NCBI RefSeq assembly: GCF_028737205.1
Contig: NZ_JAQZAL010000026.1
Location: forward strand, 1-64,000
DNA: 64,000 nt
Origin: Actinomycetospora lutea
GTDB taxonomy: Bacteria; Actinomycetota; Actinomycetes; Mycobacteriales; Pseudonocardiaceae
Reading direction: 5' to 3'
In this document: piece after piece, positions 24,690 to 32,692 of the stretch
How positions within the stretch are numbered: the stretch's first letter is position 1
How the letters are laid out: every line of letters begins with the position of its first letter
Program-made: the position numbers and the translations under genes
Notes under the pieces: generated by a model
Database searches by the model: none
Told to the model about the DNA's origin: nothing
Seen by the model: only the letters and a program-made list of their open reading frames with translations

Positions 24690-24709
24690 TGGCAAACCTT
24701 CGTTTGCCA
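24690..24709. promoter_or_regulatory. Perfect palindrome in the divergent catabolic promoter
   Basis: TGGCAAAC (24690-24697) and GTTTGCCA (24702-24709) are exact inverted arms around CTTC, 51 bases before the LLM gene. A related half site GCAAACG occurs at about 24561-24567, close to the start of the DUF35 gene. One regulator could therefore act on both operons; the operon's own TetR is the likely one. Confidence 0.65.
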
Positions 24710-24760
24710 ACCCGCCCCCCGCCCTGCAGAGCGCGCTCGAGTCGACCAGGAGGACGATCG

Positions 24761-25870
24761 ATGAAGTTCGGCTTTTTCACGATGCCGGAGCACCCGCCGA
24801 TCGAGAACTGGACGTTGTCCTACGACCGCGACCTCGCCGCGATCGTCGAGGCGGAGCGACTCGGGTTCTCGGAGTACTGGATCGGTGAGCACCACACCGG
24901 CGGGTACGAGAACGTGCCGGTGCCGGAGTTCATGATCGCCAAGGCCTCGGCGCTGACGCACACGATCCGGCTCGGTACGGGCGTGGTGAACCTCCCGTAC
25001 CAGGACCCCTTCATGGTCGCCGAGCGCCTGGCGTTCCTCGACCACCTCACGCACGGGCGGCTCGAGTACGGCTTCGGTGGCGGGGGGCTGCCGACCGACA
25101 AGGCGCTGTTCGGCCTGGAGCCCTCCGAGGCGGCGCCGCGCACCAACGAGGCCCTGGAGATCATCTGGCAGCTGCTGACCTCCGAGGACCCGGTCAGCTA
25201 CGAGGGCGTGTACTGGAAGTACGAGGACCGCCAGCTGCAGGTCGGTCCGTACCAGGACGTGCCGCCGTTCGCGATCGCCGGCCTGACCGGCACGCACAAC
25301 TACGCGAAGTGCGGCGAGAAGGGCTGGAAGCCGCTGTCGGTGCACTTCGCCCCGACCGACAACGGCACGTACATGGACGCCCCGGACCTCAAGGCGATGG
25401 GCGCCGCGATGCTGGAGGCCGGCAACCGCGCGGGCATCGCCGAGTCCGTGACCCGCGAGAACTGGCGCGTCGTGCGCGAGGTCTACGTGACCGACAACAA
25501 GGACCAGGCGCTCCGCGACATCCGTGAGGGCGTCAAGCTCTCCTACGACTACCTGTTCGGTCTCGGGCTCGGCGCCCTGATGAAGATCGGCGACGGGATG
25601 ACCGACGCGGACCTGACGCTCGACTGGATGGTCGAGAACATCCCCTGGATCGTCGGCAGCCCGGAGGAGTGCACCCGCCAGATCCAGGAGCTGGAGGAGG
25701 AGACCGGCGGCTTCGGCACCCTGCTGATCAACTGCCGCGACTGGGTCACCACCGACAAGTGGAACCGCTCGCTGGAGATGTTCGCCCGCTACGTCATGCC
25801 GAACTTCCAGGCGAACCAGCGCATGGCCCGCCGCCAGAGGATGGCCAACGTCGCGCTGGGGATCGCCTGA
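24761..25870 (+). CDS. LLM-class flavin-dependent monooxygenase
   Basis: The 369-residue protein is a luciferase-like TIM-barrel enzyme. The N-terminus MKFGFFTMPEH, then YWIGEHHTGG (about 42-51) and the RLGTGVVNLPYQDP segment (near 70-83), is typical of the limonene-monooxygenase and alkanal-monooxygenase branch. It uses reduced FMN supplied by a separate reductase, here probably the flavin reductase five genes downstream. AGGAGGACGATCG precedes the ATG. It opens the rightward operon and likely inserts oxygen into a cyclic ketone or alkene. The exact substrate is unknown. Confidence 0.88.
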   Translation: MKFGFFTMPEHPPIENWTLSYDRDLAAIVEAERLGFSEYWIGEHHTGGYENVPVPEFMIAKASALTHTIRLGTGVVNLPYQDPFMVAERLAFLDHLTHGRLEYGFGGGGLPTDKALFGLEPSEAAPRTNEALEIIWQLLTSEDPVSYEGVYWKYEDRQLQVGPYQDVPPFAIAGLTGTHNYAKCGEKGWKPLSVHFAPTDNGTYMDAPDLKAMGAAMLEAGNRAGIAESVTRENWRVVREVYVTDNKDQALRDIREGVKLSYDYLFGLGLGALMKIGDGMTDADLTLDWMVENIPWIVGSPEECTRQIQELEEETGGFGTLLINCRDWVTTDKWNRSLEMFARYVMPNFQANQRMARRQRMANVALGIA

Positions 25871-26643
25871 TGGCGCCCGGGATCACGCGCCTCGAGGGCC
25901 GCGTCGCCGTCATCACCGGCGGCGTGCAGGGGATCGGGCGTGCGGTGGCCCTGCGCTGTGCCGCCGAGGGCGCCACGGTGATCATCGGTGACCTGCAGGA
26001 CGACGACTCCACCGCCAAGCAGATCGTCGCCGACGGCGGGCAGGCGTCCCACATCGTCATGGACACCCGCCAGCGCGACGACTGGAAGCGCCTCATGGAC
26101 GAGGCGATCGGCGGGCACGGCCGGCTCGACATGCTGGGCAACATCGCCGGGGTCACCAACACCTTCGGCCCCGACAACGTCGTCGACCTCGACGACATCG
26201 GCTGGGACCACGTCGTGGGCACGGACCTGCGCGGGGTCTGGCTGGGCATGCAGGCCGCCATCCCGCGGATGCTCGAGCACGGCGGCGGGAGCATCGTCAA
26301 CATCGGCTCGATGGCCGCGCTCAAGGGGCTGGAGAACCTCGCGGCCTACTCCGCGGCCAAGGGCGGCGTCGTGAGCCTGACCCAGCAGGCGGCGATGGAG
26401 TACGGGCCCCGGGGCATCCGCATCAACTGCATCTGCCCGGGCACGATCGACACCCCGATCCTCGCGGGGATCACCGACAGCATGAAGAAGAACTTCGAGG
26501 CCGCGCACATCATCCCGCGTCTCGGCAGGCCCGAGGACATCGCGGCGGCCGCGGCCTTCCTGTTCTCCGACGACGCCGCCTTCTGCACCGGCGAGATCCT
26601 CCCCGTCGACGGCGGGTGGAACACCAAGGGCAGCGCCGGCTGA
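25870..26643 (+). CDS. Short-chain dehydrogenase/reductase
   Basis: The 257-residue SDR has TGGVQGIG (about 16-23) as its cofactor loop, a GNIAG element in place of NNAG, catalytic Ser in IVNIGSMAAL and YSAAKGG. The ATG overlaps the monooxygenase stop as TGATG. The Asp in GDLQDDD after the second strand suggests NAD(H) rather than NADP(H). It probably oxidises an alcohol to a ketone in the same degradation pathway. Confidence 0.86.
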   Translation: MAPGITRLEGRVAVITGGVQGIGRAVALRCAAEGATVIIGDLQDDDSTAKQIVADGGQASHIVMDTRQRDDWKRLMDEAIGGHGRLDMLGNIAGVTNTFGPDNVVDLDDIGWDHVVGTDLRGVWLGMQAAIPRMLEHGGGSIVNIGSMAALKGLENLAAYSAAKGGVVSLTQQAAMEYGPRGIRINCICPGTIDTPILAGITDSMKKNFEAAHIIPRLGRPEDIAAAAAFLFSDDAAFCTGEILPVDGGWNTKGSAG

Positions 26644-26722
26644 CAGCCGGCGTGAGCGTGGGGCCGGCGCCTCCCCCCGGCGCCGGTCCCGCGCGCCGTC
26701 GTGACGACCCGAAGGAGTCAGC

Positions 26723-27535
26723 GTGGACCTGTCCGGTCGGACCGCCCTGGTCACGGGCGCCGGCAGCGGCATCGGCAAGGGCATCGCGAGGGCGCTGCTC
26801 GAGGGCGGTGCGAACGTGGTCGGGCTCGAGATCGAGCCGGCCAACATCAAGTCGGCCGGTGAGGAGCTCGCGGGCGGCGATCGTCTCGCCTGGTCGGAGG
26901 GCTCGGTGACCGTCGCGGCGGACGTCGAGGCCGCGTTCGACCTCGCCGAGAGCCGCTTCGGCACGGTCGAGCACCTCGTCAACAACGCCGGTACCGCGTC
27001 GCTGTCGCTGGTGATCGACACGAGCGAGGACGACTGGGACCTCATCGTCGACACCTGCCTCAAGGGCACGTTCCTGTGCACCAGGGCGTTCGCCCGCCGG
27101 GCACTGGCCGCCGGTCGGGGCGGCTCGGTCGTCAACATCTCGTCGCTCAACGCGATCGCCGCGACCGACGGCCTGGGGCACTACTGCGCCGCCAAGGCCG
27201 GCGTCATGAACTTCACCAAGGTGTGCGCCGGGGAGCTCGGGCGCCACGGCATCCGGGTCAACGCGATCGGGCCCGGCACCGTCAACACGCCACTGGGCGC
27301 CGGCTTCACCGTCGGTCGGATCGGCCAGGAGTTCCTCGACCGCACGATGGTCGGTCCGCCGCGGCACCAGGAGCCCTCCGACATCGCCGACGTCGCGCTC
27401 TTCCTGATGTCCCCGGCGGCCGGGCGGATCACCGGCCACTTCATCCCCGTCGACGGCGGCCAGCACGTGCGCGGTCTGCACTCCTACTGGGACGTCGCCG
27501 AGGCGCAGGGCATCGTCGCGCGGCCGGCGCCGTGA
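26723..27535 (+). CDS. Short-chain dehydrogenase/reductase
   Basis: The 270-residue enzyme has TGAGSGIG (about 11-18), NNAG near 88, the catalytic Ser in VVNISSLNAI and the Tyr/Lys in HYCAAKAG. The GTG start is preceded by GAAGGAGTCAGC. The tail after the usual SDR end (GLHSYWDVAEAQG) is longer than normal. It is the second SDR of the rightward operon and overlaps the next gene by GTGA. Two SDRs in series suggest successive dehydrogenations on one substrate. Confidence 0.86.
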   Translation: MDLSGRTALVTGAGSGIGKGIARALLEGGANVVGLEIEPANIKSAGEELAGGDRLAWSEGSVTVAADVEAAFDLAESRFGTVEHLVNNAGTASLSLVIDTSEDDWDLIVDTCLKGTFLCTRAFARRALAAGRGGSVVNISSLNAIAATDGLGHYCAAKAGVMNFTKVCAGELGRHGIRVNAIGPGTVNTPLGAGFTVGRIGQEFLDRTMVGPPRHQEPSDIADVALFLMSPAAGRITGHFIPVDGGQHVRGLHSYWDVAEAQGIVARPAP

Positions 27536-28917
27536 CCACCGAGGCACGGCCGCAGGCGGTCGCCGTCGACGACCGCGGGTTCCCGCGCTTCTGGGACGCC
27601 GAGCGCGAGACCCGCAACCCCGCCGAGCGCGACCGCATCGTCCTCGAGCGCATGCAGCACCAGCTGCACTACGTCTACACCGAGCTCCCGTTCTACCGGC
27701 GCCTCTACGACGCCCACGACTTCCACCCCGACCAGGTGCGCTCGCTCGAGGACTTCACGGCGAAGGTCCCGGTGATCACCAAGAAGATGCTCATCGCCGA
27801 CCAGCGCGAGCACCCGCCGTTCGGCAGCTACACCCCCGAGTTCGCGCCGGGCCAGATCGCGCGGATCCACGGCTCGTCGGGCACCTCGGGGACGCCGACG
27901 ATGTACGCGGTCTCCCACGGCGACTGGCAGCGGGCCGCCGACGTGCACGCCATGGCGCAGTGGTGCGCGGGCATCCGGCCCGACGACCTCGTGCAGGTCG
28001 GCTTCCCGTTCGGGCTGTTCTTCGGCGGCTGGGGCGTCGTGCAGGGCGCCGAGCGGATCGGCGCCACGGTCTTCCCGCTCGGGGTCACCGACTCCGAGCG
28101 GCACCTCGAGCTGATCACCGCGCTGGGCTCGACGGTCTTCAGCGCCACGCCGTCCTACTGCATCCACCTGCTCTCGGTCGCCGAGCGCCTCGGCATCGAC
28201 CTGGCCGCGAGCAGCGTGCGGCGCATCCTGGTCGGGGGCGAGCCCGGGGGCAGCCTGCCGGGCACCCGGAAGATCATCGAGGAGGGCTGGGGCGCGATCG
28301 CCAGCGACGCCGGCTCCACCTCGGAGATGTACCCGTTCCAGACCAGCGTGGGCTGCGAGGCCGGGACCGGCACCCACCTGATCACCGACGAGGTGTTCAC
28401 CGAGGTTGTCGCCGTCGACGACCTCAACACCGCCGTCCCCGTCGGCGAGCGCGGCGCGGTCGTCTACACCCACCTCTGGCGCGCGTCGCAGCCCATGATC
28501 CGGTTCGCGCCCGGGGACGAGACGTACCTGGCCACCGACCCGTGTCCGTGCGGGCGCACCTACCCGCGCCTGCCCGAGGGGATCCTCGGCCGCCTCGACG
28601 ACATGCTCGTCATCCGCGGCGCCAACGTCTTCCCCAGCGCCGTCGAGACCGGCCTGCGCACCGTCCCGGAGCTCGGTCCCGAGTTCCGCATCCTGGTGAC
28701 CAAGGCGGGCGCGCTCGACGAGATGACCGTCGAGGCCGAGCTCACGCCCCGTGCGGCGAGCGAGGCGGTCGACCGCGAGGAGCTCGTCGGCCGGATCGAG
28801 GACGCCCTGCGGCGCAGCGTCCACATCCGCGTGCCCGTGACGCTGCTCGAGCCCGGGACCCTGCCCGAGACCACGTTCAAGGCCCGCCGCGTCGTCGACC
28901 AGCGACCGCGGAGCTGA
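27532..28917 (+). CDS. Phenylacetate-CoA-ligase-like acyl-CoA synthetase
   Basis: The 461-residue protein belongs to the PaaK branch of the ANL superfamily. It has HGSSGTSGTPTMYAVS (about 118-133) as P-loop, DAGSTSEMYPF as the A5-like motif, and the IRFAPGDETYL hinge region. The CxCGR element CPCGRTYP at about 338-345 is typical of PaaK and binds zinc in some members. It activates an aryl or cyclic carboxylic acid to its CoA ester. It is the second CoA ligase in the locus; the other is on the leftward operon. Confidence 0.84.
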   Translation: MTTEARPQAVAVDDRGFPRFWDAERETRNPAERDRIVLERMQHQLHYVYTELPFYRRLYDAHDFHPDQVRSLEDFTAKVPVITKKMLIADQREHPPFGSYTPEFAPGQIARIHGSSGTSGTPTMYAVSHGDWQRAADVHAMAQWCAGIRPDDLVQVGFPFGLFFGGWGVVQGAERIGATVFPLGVTDSERHLELITALGSTVFSATPSYCIHLLSVAERLGIDLAASSVRRILVGGEPGGSLPGTRKIIEEGWGAIASDAGSTSEMYPFQTSVGCEAGTGTHLITDEVFTEVVAVDDLNTAVPVGERGAVVYTHLWRASQPMIRFAPGDETYLATDPCPCGRTYPRLPEGILGRLDDMLVIRGANVFPSAVETGLRTVPELGPEFRILVTKAGALDEMTVEAELTPRAASEAVDREELVGRIEDALRRSVHIRVPVTLLEPGTLPETTFKARRVVDQRPRS

Positions 28918-28935
28918 CCCGGAAGGAACCGAGAC

Positions 28936-29250
28936 GTGATCGTCCAGCTGTCCGCGGACGCGGCCCGCGTGGCCGAACCCGACGACTGCACCAGCCTCCA
29001 CGTGGCGACGGCGCTGCCCGCCGACGCCGTCGACGCCGCCCTGCGCGGGACGGGGACGGGTCACCTCCAGACCGACGACGCCCTGCTCGACGTCGAGACC
29101 CTGCGCACCCGCGCCCGGGCCGGCGCCGACGCGCCGGACTGGGACGAGCGCTGGGCGAAGATGATCGACTACGCGCGGTCGAAGGGCTGGCTCACCGCGG
29201 ACGACGCCGCCGTGCGGGCCCACGTCGAGTACGACGGAGGGCGCGCGTGA
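28936..29250 (+). CDS. Small hypothetical protein in the catabolic operon
   Basis: I do not recognise a family. The 104-residue product is acidic and soluble. A short N-terminal strand (MIVQLSADAARV) precedes a helical middle, and a conserved-looking end contains DWDERWAKMIDYARSKGW. GGAAGGAACC precedes the GTG start by a few bases. It lies between the PaaK-like ligase and the flavin reductase and overlaps the latter by GTGA, so it is co-translated with it and may be an accessory subunit of the LLM monooxygenase or reductase system. That role is inference from position only. Confidence 0.6.
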   Translation: MIVQLSADAARVAEPDDCTSLHVATALPADAVDAALRGTGTGHLQTDDALLDVETLRTRARAGADAPDWDERWAKMIDYARSKGWLTADDAAVRAHVEYDGGRA

Positions 29251-29747
29251 CCGGCCCGGCGCGGGTCCGGGTGCCGCTGGCCGCCGACGACCTGCGCCAG
29301 GTCTACGGTCGCTTCCCGACCGGCGTGGTCGCCGTGTGCGCCGAGGTGGACGGCGCCCCCGTCGGGCTCGCGGTGAGCACCTTCGTCCCGGTGTCGCTCG
29401 ACCCGCCGCTGGTCAGCATCTGCGTGCGGACCGCGTCGACGACCTGGCCCGCCCTCCGGCGGGCCCCGCAGCTCGGGATCAGCGTCCTCGGGGCGCACCA
29501 CGAGGGCGTGGCCCGCGCGCTGGCCGGCCCCGCCGAGCACCGCTTCCGCGACGTCGCCACCGAGCGCCGGGACGGGGCCGCGCTCTTCGTCACCGGCGCC
29601 CCGCTGGCCCTCGCCGTGAGCGTCGTGGACGACGTCGTCGCCGGTGACCACCTCATCGCCGTGTGCCGGGTGAACGAGGTCCTCGTCGACGACGAGCACG
29701 GCCCGCTGGTGTTCCACCGCAGCGCGCTGCACCCGTGGGCCGCCTGA
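29247..29747 (+). CDS. Flavin reductase (FMN-binding split barrel)
   Basis: The 166-residue protein matches the HpaC-type flavin reductases. FPTGVVAVCAEVDG lies near residues 24-37, STFVPVSLDPPLVSICVR holds the flavin-binding SxxxPP region (about 48-65), and GDHLIAVCRVNEV comes near the end. It reduces FMN with NAD(P)H and hands it to the operon's LLM monooxygenase. The GTG start overlaps the previous gene. It is the last gene of the rightward operon. Confidence 0.9.
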   Translation: MTGPARVRVPLAADDLRQVYGRFPTGVVAVCAEVDGAPVGLAVSTFVPVSLDPPLVSICVRTASTTWPALRRAPQLGISVLGAHHEGVARALAGPAEHRFRDVATERRDGAALFVTGAPLALAVSVVDDVVAGDHLIAVCRVNEVLVDDEHGPLVFHRSALHPWAA

Positions 29748-29828
29748 GGGAATCGTTGTCGCGCCGCGACCCCTCGCTGTCCTCGGAGCGCCCAGGCTGG
29801 CCCCCCGACCGAGCCCGAGGGGGGAGCC

Positions 29829-30233
29829 ATGAGCACGCCGCACCAGTCGATCAGCCCGTGGACCTGGCAGGACCAGTTCGGCTTCGCCCAGGCGGTGGCC
29901 GCCGCACCCCCCTCGCGGTGGGTCTTCTGCTCGGGCCAGGCCTCGTCGGGCCCCGAGGGCGACACCCTGCACGTCGGCGACATGCGCGCGCAGGTGGCCC
30001 AGGCGTTCGACAACCTCGAGGCCGTGCTCGAGAAGGCGGGCGCCGACATGTCCCAGGTCGTGCGGCTGAACTACTTCACCACGGACGCGGACGCGCTCCT
30101 GGGCGCGTGGGACCTGGTCGTCGAACGCCTCGGCAAGGCCGGGATCCAGCCGGCCAGCACCTTGCTCGGCGTCGCCCGCCTCGCCTTCCCCGACATGCTC
30201 GTCGAGATCGAGGCGACGGCCCTCGTGCCCTAG
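29829..30233 (+). CDS. RidA (YjgF/YER057c/UK114) family protein
   Basis: The 134-residue product has the trimeric RidA fold: FCSGQASSGPEGD (about 33-45), an AFDNLEAVLEKAGADMSQVVRL helix-strand element, and a C-terminal ARLAFPDMLVEIEATA strand. The canonical Arg of active imine deaminases, usually in an R-xx-V(E)-V end motif, is not seen: the corresponding strand reads DMLVEIEA. It may therefore be a non-deaminase subfamily member. It follows the catabolic operon after an 81-base gap and is convergent with the LysR gene. Confidence 0.8.
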   Translation: MSTPHQSISPWTWQDQFGFAQAVAAAPPSRWVFCSGQASSGPEGDTLHVGDMRAQVAQAFDNLEAVLEKAGADMSQVVRLNYFTTDADALLGAWDLVVERLGKAGIQPASTLLGVARLAFPDMLVEIEATALVP

Positions 30234-30241
30234 TGACCGCG

Positions 30242-31177
30242 TCACCCCGCGATCCCGGCGGACGTCACCCTCCCGGTCACCTCCCGCAGGGTGGCCAGGA
30301 ACCGTTGGGGTGCCGAGGTGCCGCTCTCGCGCCGGGAACCGGTCACCGTCAGGATGCGGGATCCGACGTCGACGGCGGTCGCGAAGATGCTCACGCCCGC
30401 GGTGTGCCCGTGCGACAGGGTGAGGTCGGGGACGATGGCCGCCCCCAGTCCCGCGGCCACGAGTGCCAGCATCGTCTGCGATTCCGTGCAGATGTGCTGG
30501 TGACCGGGTCGGATCGCGTACTCGCGACAGAGCCGGTCGAGCATCTGGCGCGTCGGTCGGTCGTTCGGTGACGTGACCCAGGTGCCGGCGAGGAGTTCCT
30601 CGATGCTGCCCGGGGTCGCCCACACCCCGGGCACGGCGATACGGAACTGTTCGCGGAACAGCTCGTCCTCGACGAGACCGGGGTACGGCGTCGCCGGGCT
30701 GGTCCGGTCGACGTAGCGCTCACCGATGAGCAGGTCGAGCTCGCCCGCGCGGAGCAGGTTGACGCCCTGGGTCTCGTTCACCTCGATCACCTGCACGCTG
30801 AGTGCCGCGTCGGTGATCGCGAGCTGCTGGAGGGTCGGGACGACGAGGTGGTGCAGCGCGGTGGCGAAGCCGCCGATGCGCACCGTGCCGGACGTGCCCT
30901 CCCGCAGGCGCTCGGCCTCGCGCTGGGCCTCGGCCAGGGCGACCGCGACGTCGTCGGCACGCTGGGCGAGCGCCAGACCGGCCTCGGTGAGCCGGACGGT
31001 CCGCCCGCCACCGCGCTGCGTGCGGTCGAGCAGGGTCAGTTTCGCCTCGGCCTCGAGCCGCACCAGGTGCTGGGACACCCCCGACGCCGTCAGGTGCAGG
31101 GCGGTCGCCGCCGCGTGCACGCTGCCGGTGCGGTGCACCGCGCGCAGGACGAGGAGGCGGTGCGGGTCGATCGGCAT
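30242..31177 (-). CDS. LysR-family transcriptional regulator
   Basis: The protein has an N-terminal winged helix-turn-helix (LLVLRAVHRTGSVHAAATAL, about 7-26; SGVSQHLVRLE) and a LysR substrate-binding domain. The ATG at 31177 is chosen because the winged helix starts directly after it; a GTG at 31213 would add 12 residues. It is divergent from the alcohol dehydrogenase at 31370 with a 192-base gap, and LysR proteins commonly control such a divergent neighbour. The ligand is unknown. Confidence 0.87.
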   Translation of the reverse strand: MPIDPHRLLVLRAVHRTGSVHAAATALHLTASGVSQHLVRLEAEAKLTLLDRTQRGGGRTVRLTEAGLALAQRADDVAVALAEAQREAERLREGTSGTVRIGGFATALHHLVVPTLQQLAITDAALSVQVIEVNETQGVNLLRAGELDLLIGERYVDRTSPATPYPGLVEDELFREQFRIAVPGVWATPGSIEELLAGTWVTSPNDRPTRQMLDRLCREYAIRPGHQHICTESQTMLALVAAGLGAAIVPDLTLSHGHTAGVSIFATAVDVGSRILTVTGSRRESGTSAPQRFLATLREVTGRVTSAGIAG

Positions 31178-31369
31178 GAAGTGATGCTGAACCAGGACTG
31201 GAGCAGCTGTCACTGCCGTCGACGACCAGCGTCGTGCAGAATCGGTGCCGTCGGAGGAACGGTCGCATTCCCGTCTCCGTGGAGAATTGTCCTCTCGCCC
31301 TTCGCCGGTCCTTTCCGGACGGGGCGGCGATTCGACCCGGCCGCGATCGCCGGAACGGAGTCAGGGCGG

Positions 31370-32515
31370 ATGGAAATCATCGCCTCGGTCATGACCTGCC
31401 CCGACGAACCGTTGGAGACGGTCACGCTGGAACTGTCGGATCCGCGGCCCGACGAGGTGCTCGTGCGGCTCGCGGCCACCGGCATCTGCGCCTCCGACGC
31501 GCACACCCACACCGGGCGCATCCCGTCGCCCGCACCGTGCGTGCTCGGCCACGAGGGCGCCGGTGTCGTGGAGCGGATCGGGGCGAACGTCACCCACGTG
31601 GCCGTCGGCGACCACGTCGCGCTCTCGTGGATGCCCAGCTGCGGGGTGTGCCGCCACTGCGTCTCGGGACGGCCGGTCCTGTGCAGCGCGGCGGCCCCCG
31701 CCCTGCTCGCCGGGACGCTGCTCGACGGCACCGTCCGCCTGCACCGTGGCACCGAGCCGGTGAGCCACTACTCGTTCCTGTCGACCTTCGCCACCCACAC
31801 CGTGGTGCCCGGTTCCAGCGCCGTGCCCATCGGCCGCCACGTCCCGCTGGCCGTCGCGAGCCTGGTGGGCTGCGGCATCCTCACCGGCTACGGCGCCGTC
31901 GTGAACAAGGCCCGGGTCACCCCCGGCAGCTCGATCGTGGTGTTCGGCGCCGGCGGCGTCGGGCTGAGCGCGGTGATGGCGGCCCGCGTCAGCGGGGCCG
32001 GACAGATCATCGTCGTCGACCCGGTCGCGGCGAAGCTCGAGGAGGCGGTGGCGTTCGGGGCGACCGACGGGCTCGTCCCCTCCGACGACCTCGTCGAGCG
32101 CCTCCGCGACCTCAGCGGCGGCGGCGTCGACTACGCGATCGACGCCGCCGGGGGAGAGGGCATCCTCGGCCAGGCGTTCGGCGCGACCATCCCGGGCGGC
32201 ACCATCGTGTGCGTGGGTATGCCGGACGTCGCCGCCCGGCCCTCGCTGCCCGGCCCGGAGCTCGTGCGCGACGAGAAGATCATCACCGGCAGCCTCTACG
32301 GGTCGTCCCGGCCCAGCATCGACATCCCGTCGATCCTGCGGCAGTACACGGCGGGGACCCTGCCGCTCGACCGCATGATCACCAAGGCGTACGAACTCGA
32401 CCAGATCGACCGTGCCTTCGCCGACATGCGGGAGGGCCGGCTCAAGCGGGGCGTGGTCGTGTTCGACGAGCACCTGGCCGGGCTCGCGGGCCCGGCCGTC
32501 ACGCTGGCGGCGTAG
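31370..32515 (+). CDS. Zinc-dependent alcohol dehydrogenase (MDR family, NDMA-type)
   Basis: The 381-residue enzyme has the catalytic zinc ligands Cys (TGICASDAHTHTG, about 38-50) and His/Glu (LGHEGAGVV, about 63-71), and a structural-zinc region SCGVCRHCVSGRPVLC. The cofactor motif GAGGVGLS with VVDP indicates NAD(H). The C-terminal element AFADMREGRLKRGVVVF is typical of the class-III-like and NDMA-dependent branch. It probably oxidises an alcohol under control of the divergent LysR regulator. Confidence 0.88.
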   Translation: MEIIASVMTCPDEPLETVTLELSDPRPDEVLVRLAATGICASDAHTHTGRIPSPAPCVLGHEGAGVVERIGANVTHVAVGDHVALSWMPSCGVCRHCVSGRPVLCSAAAPALLAGTLLDGTVRLHRGTEPVSHYSFLSTFATHTVVPGSSAVPIGRHVPLAVASLVGCGILTGYGAVVNKARVTPGSSIVVFGAGGVGLSAVMAARVSGAGQIIVVDPVAAKLEEAVAFGATDGLVPSDDLVERLRDLSGGGVDYAIDAAGGEGILGQAFGATIPGGTIVCVGMPDVAARPSLPGPELVRDEKIITGSLYGSSRPSIDIPSILRQYTAGTLPLDRMITKAYELDQIDRAFADMREGRLKRGVVVFDEHLAGLAGPAVTLAA

Positions 32516-32692
32516 GCGACGTCGGCCCCGGCCGGAGAGGATCTCGAGGACCGGCCCGGGCAGCCCCGCCGCCACCACCACCACCACGCGACCAGCCCGC
32601 CCGTCGCACCTGCCCCGGCGAACACGGCGCACGGTGACCTGCGTCATGATGGCGCCGCGGACCTTCTGGATCGATGACGGGAGCACGGGCGG

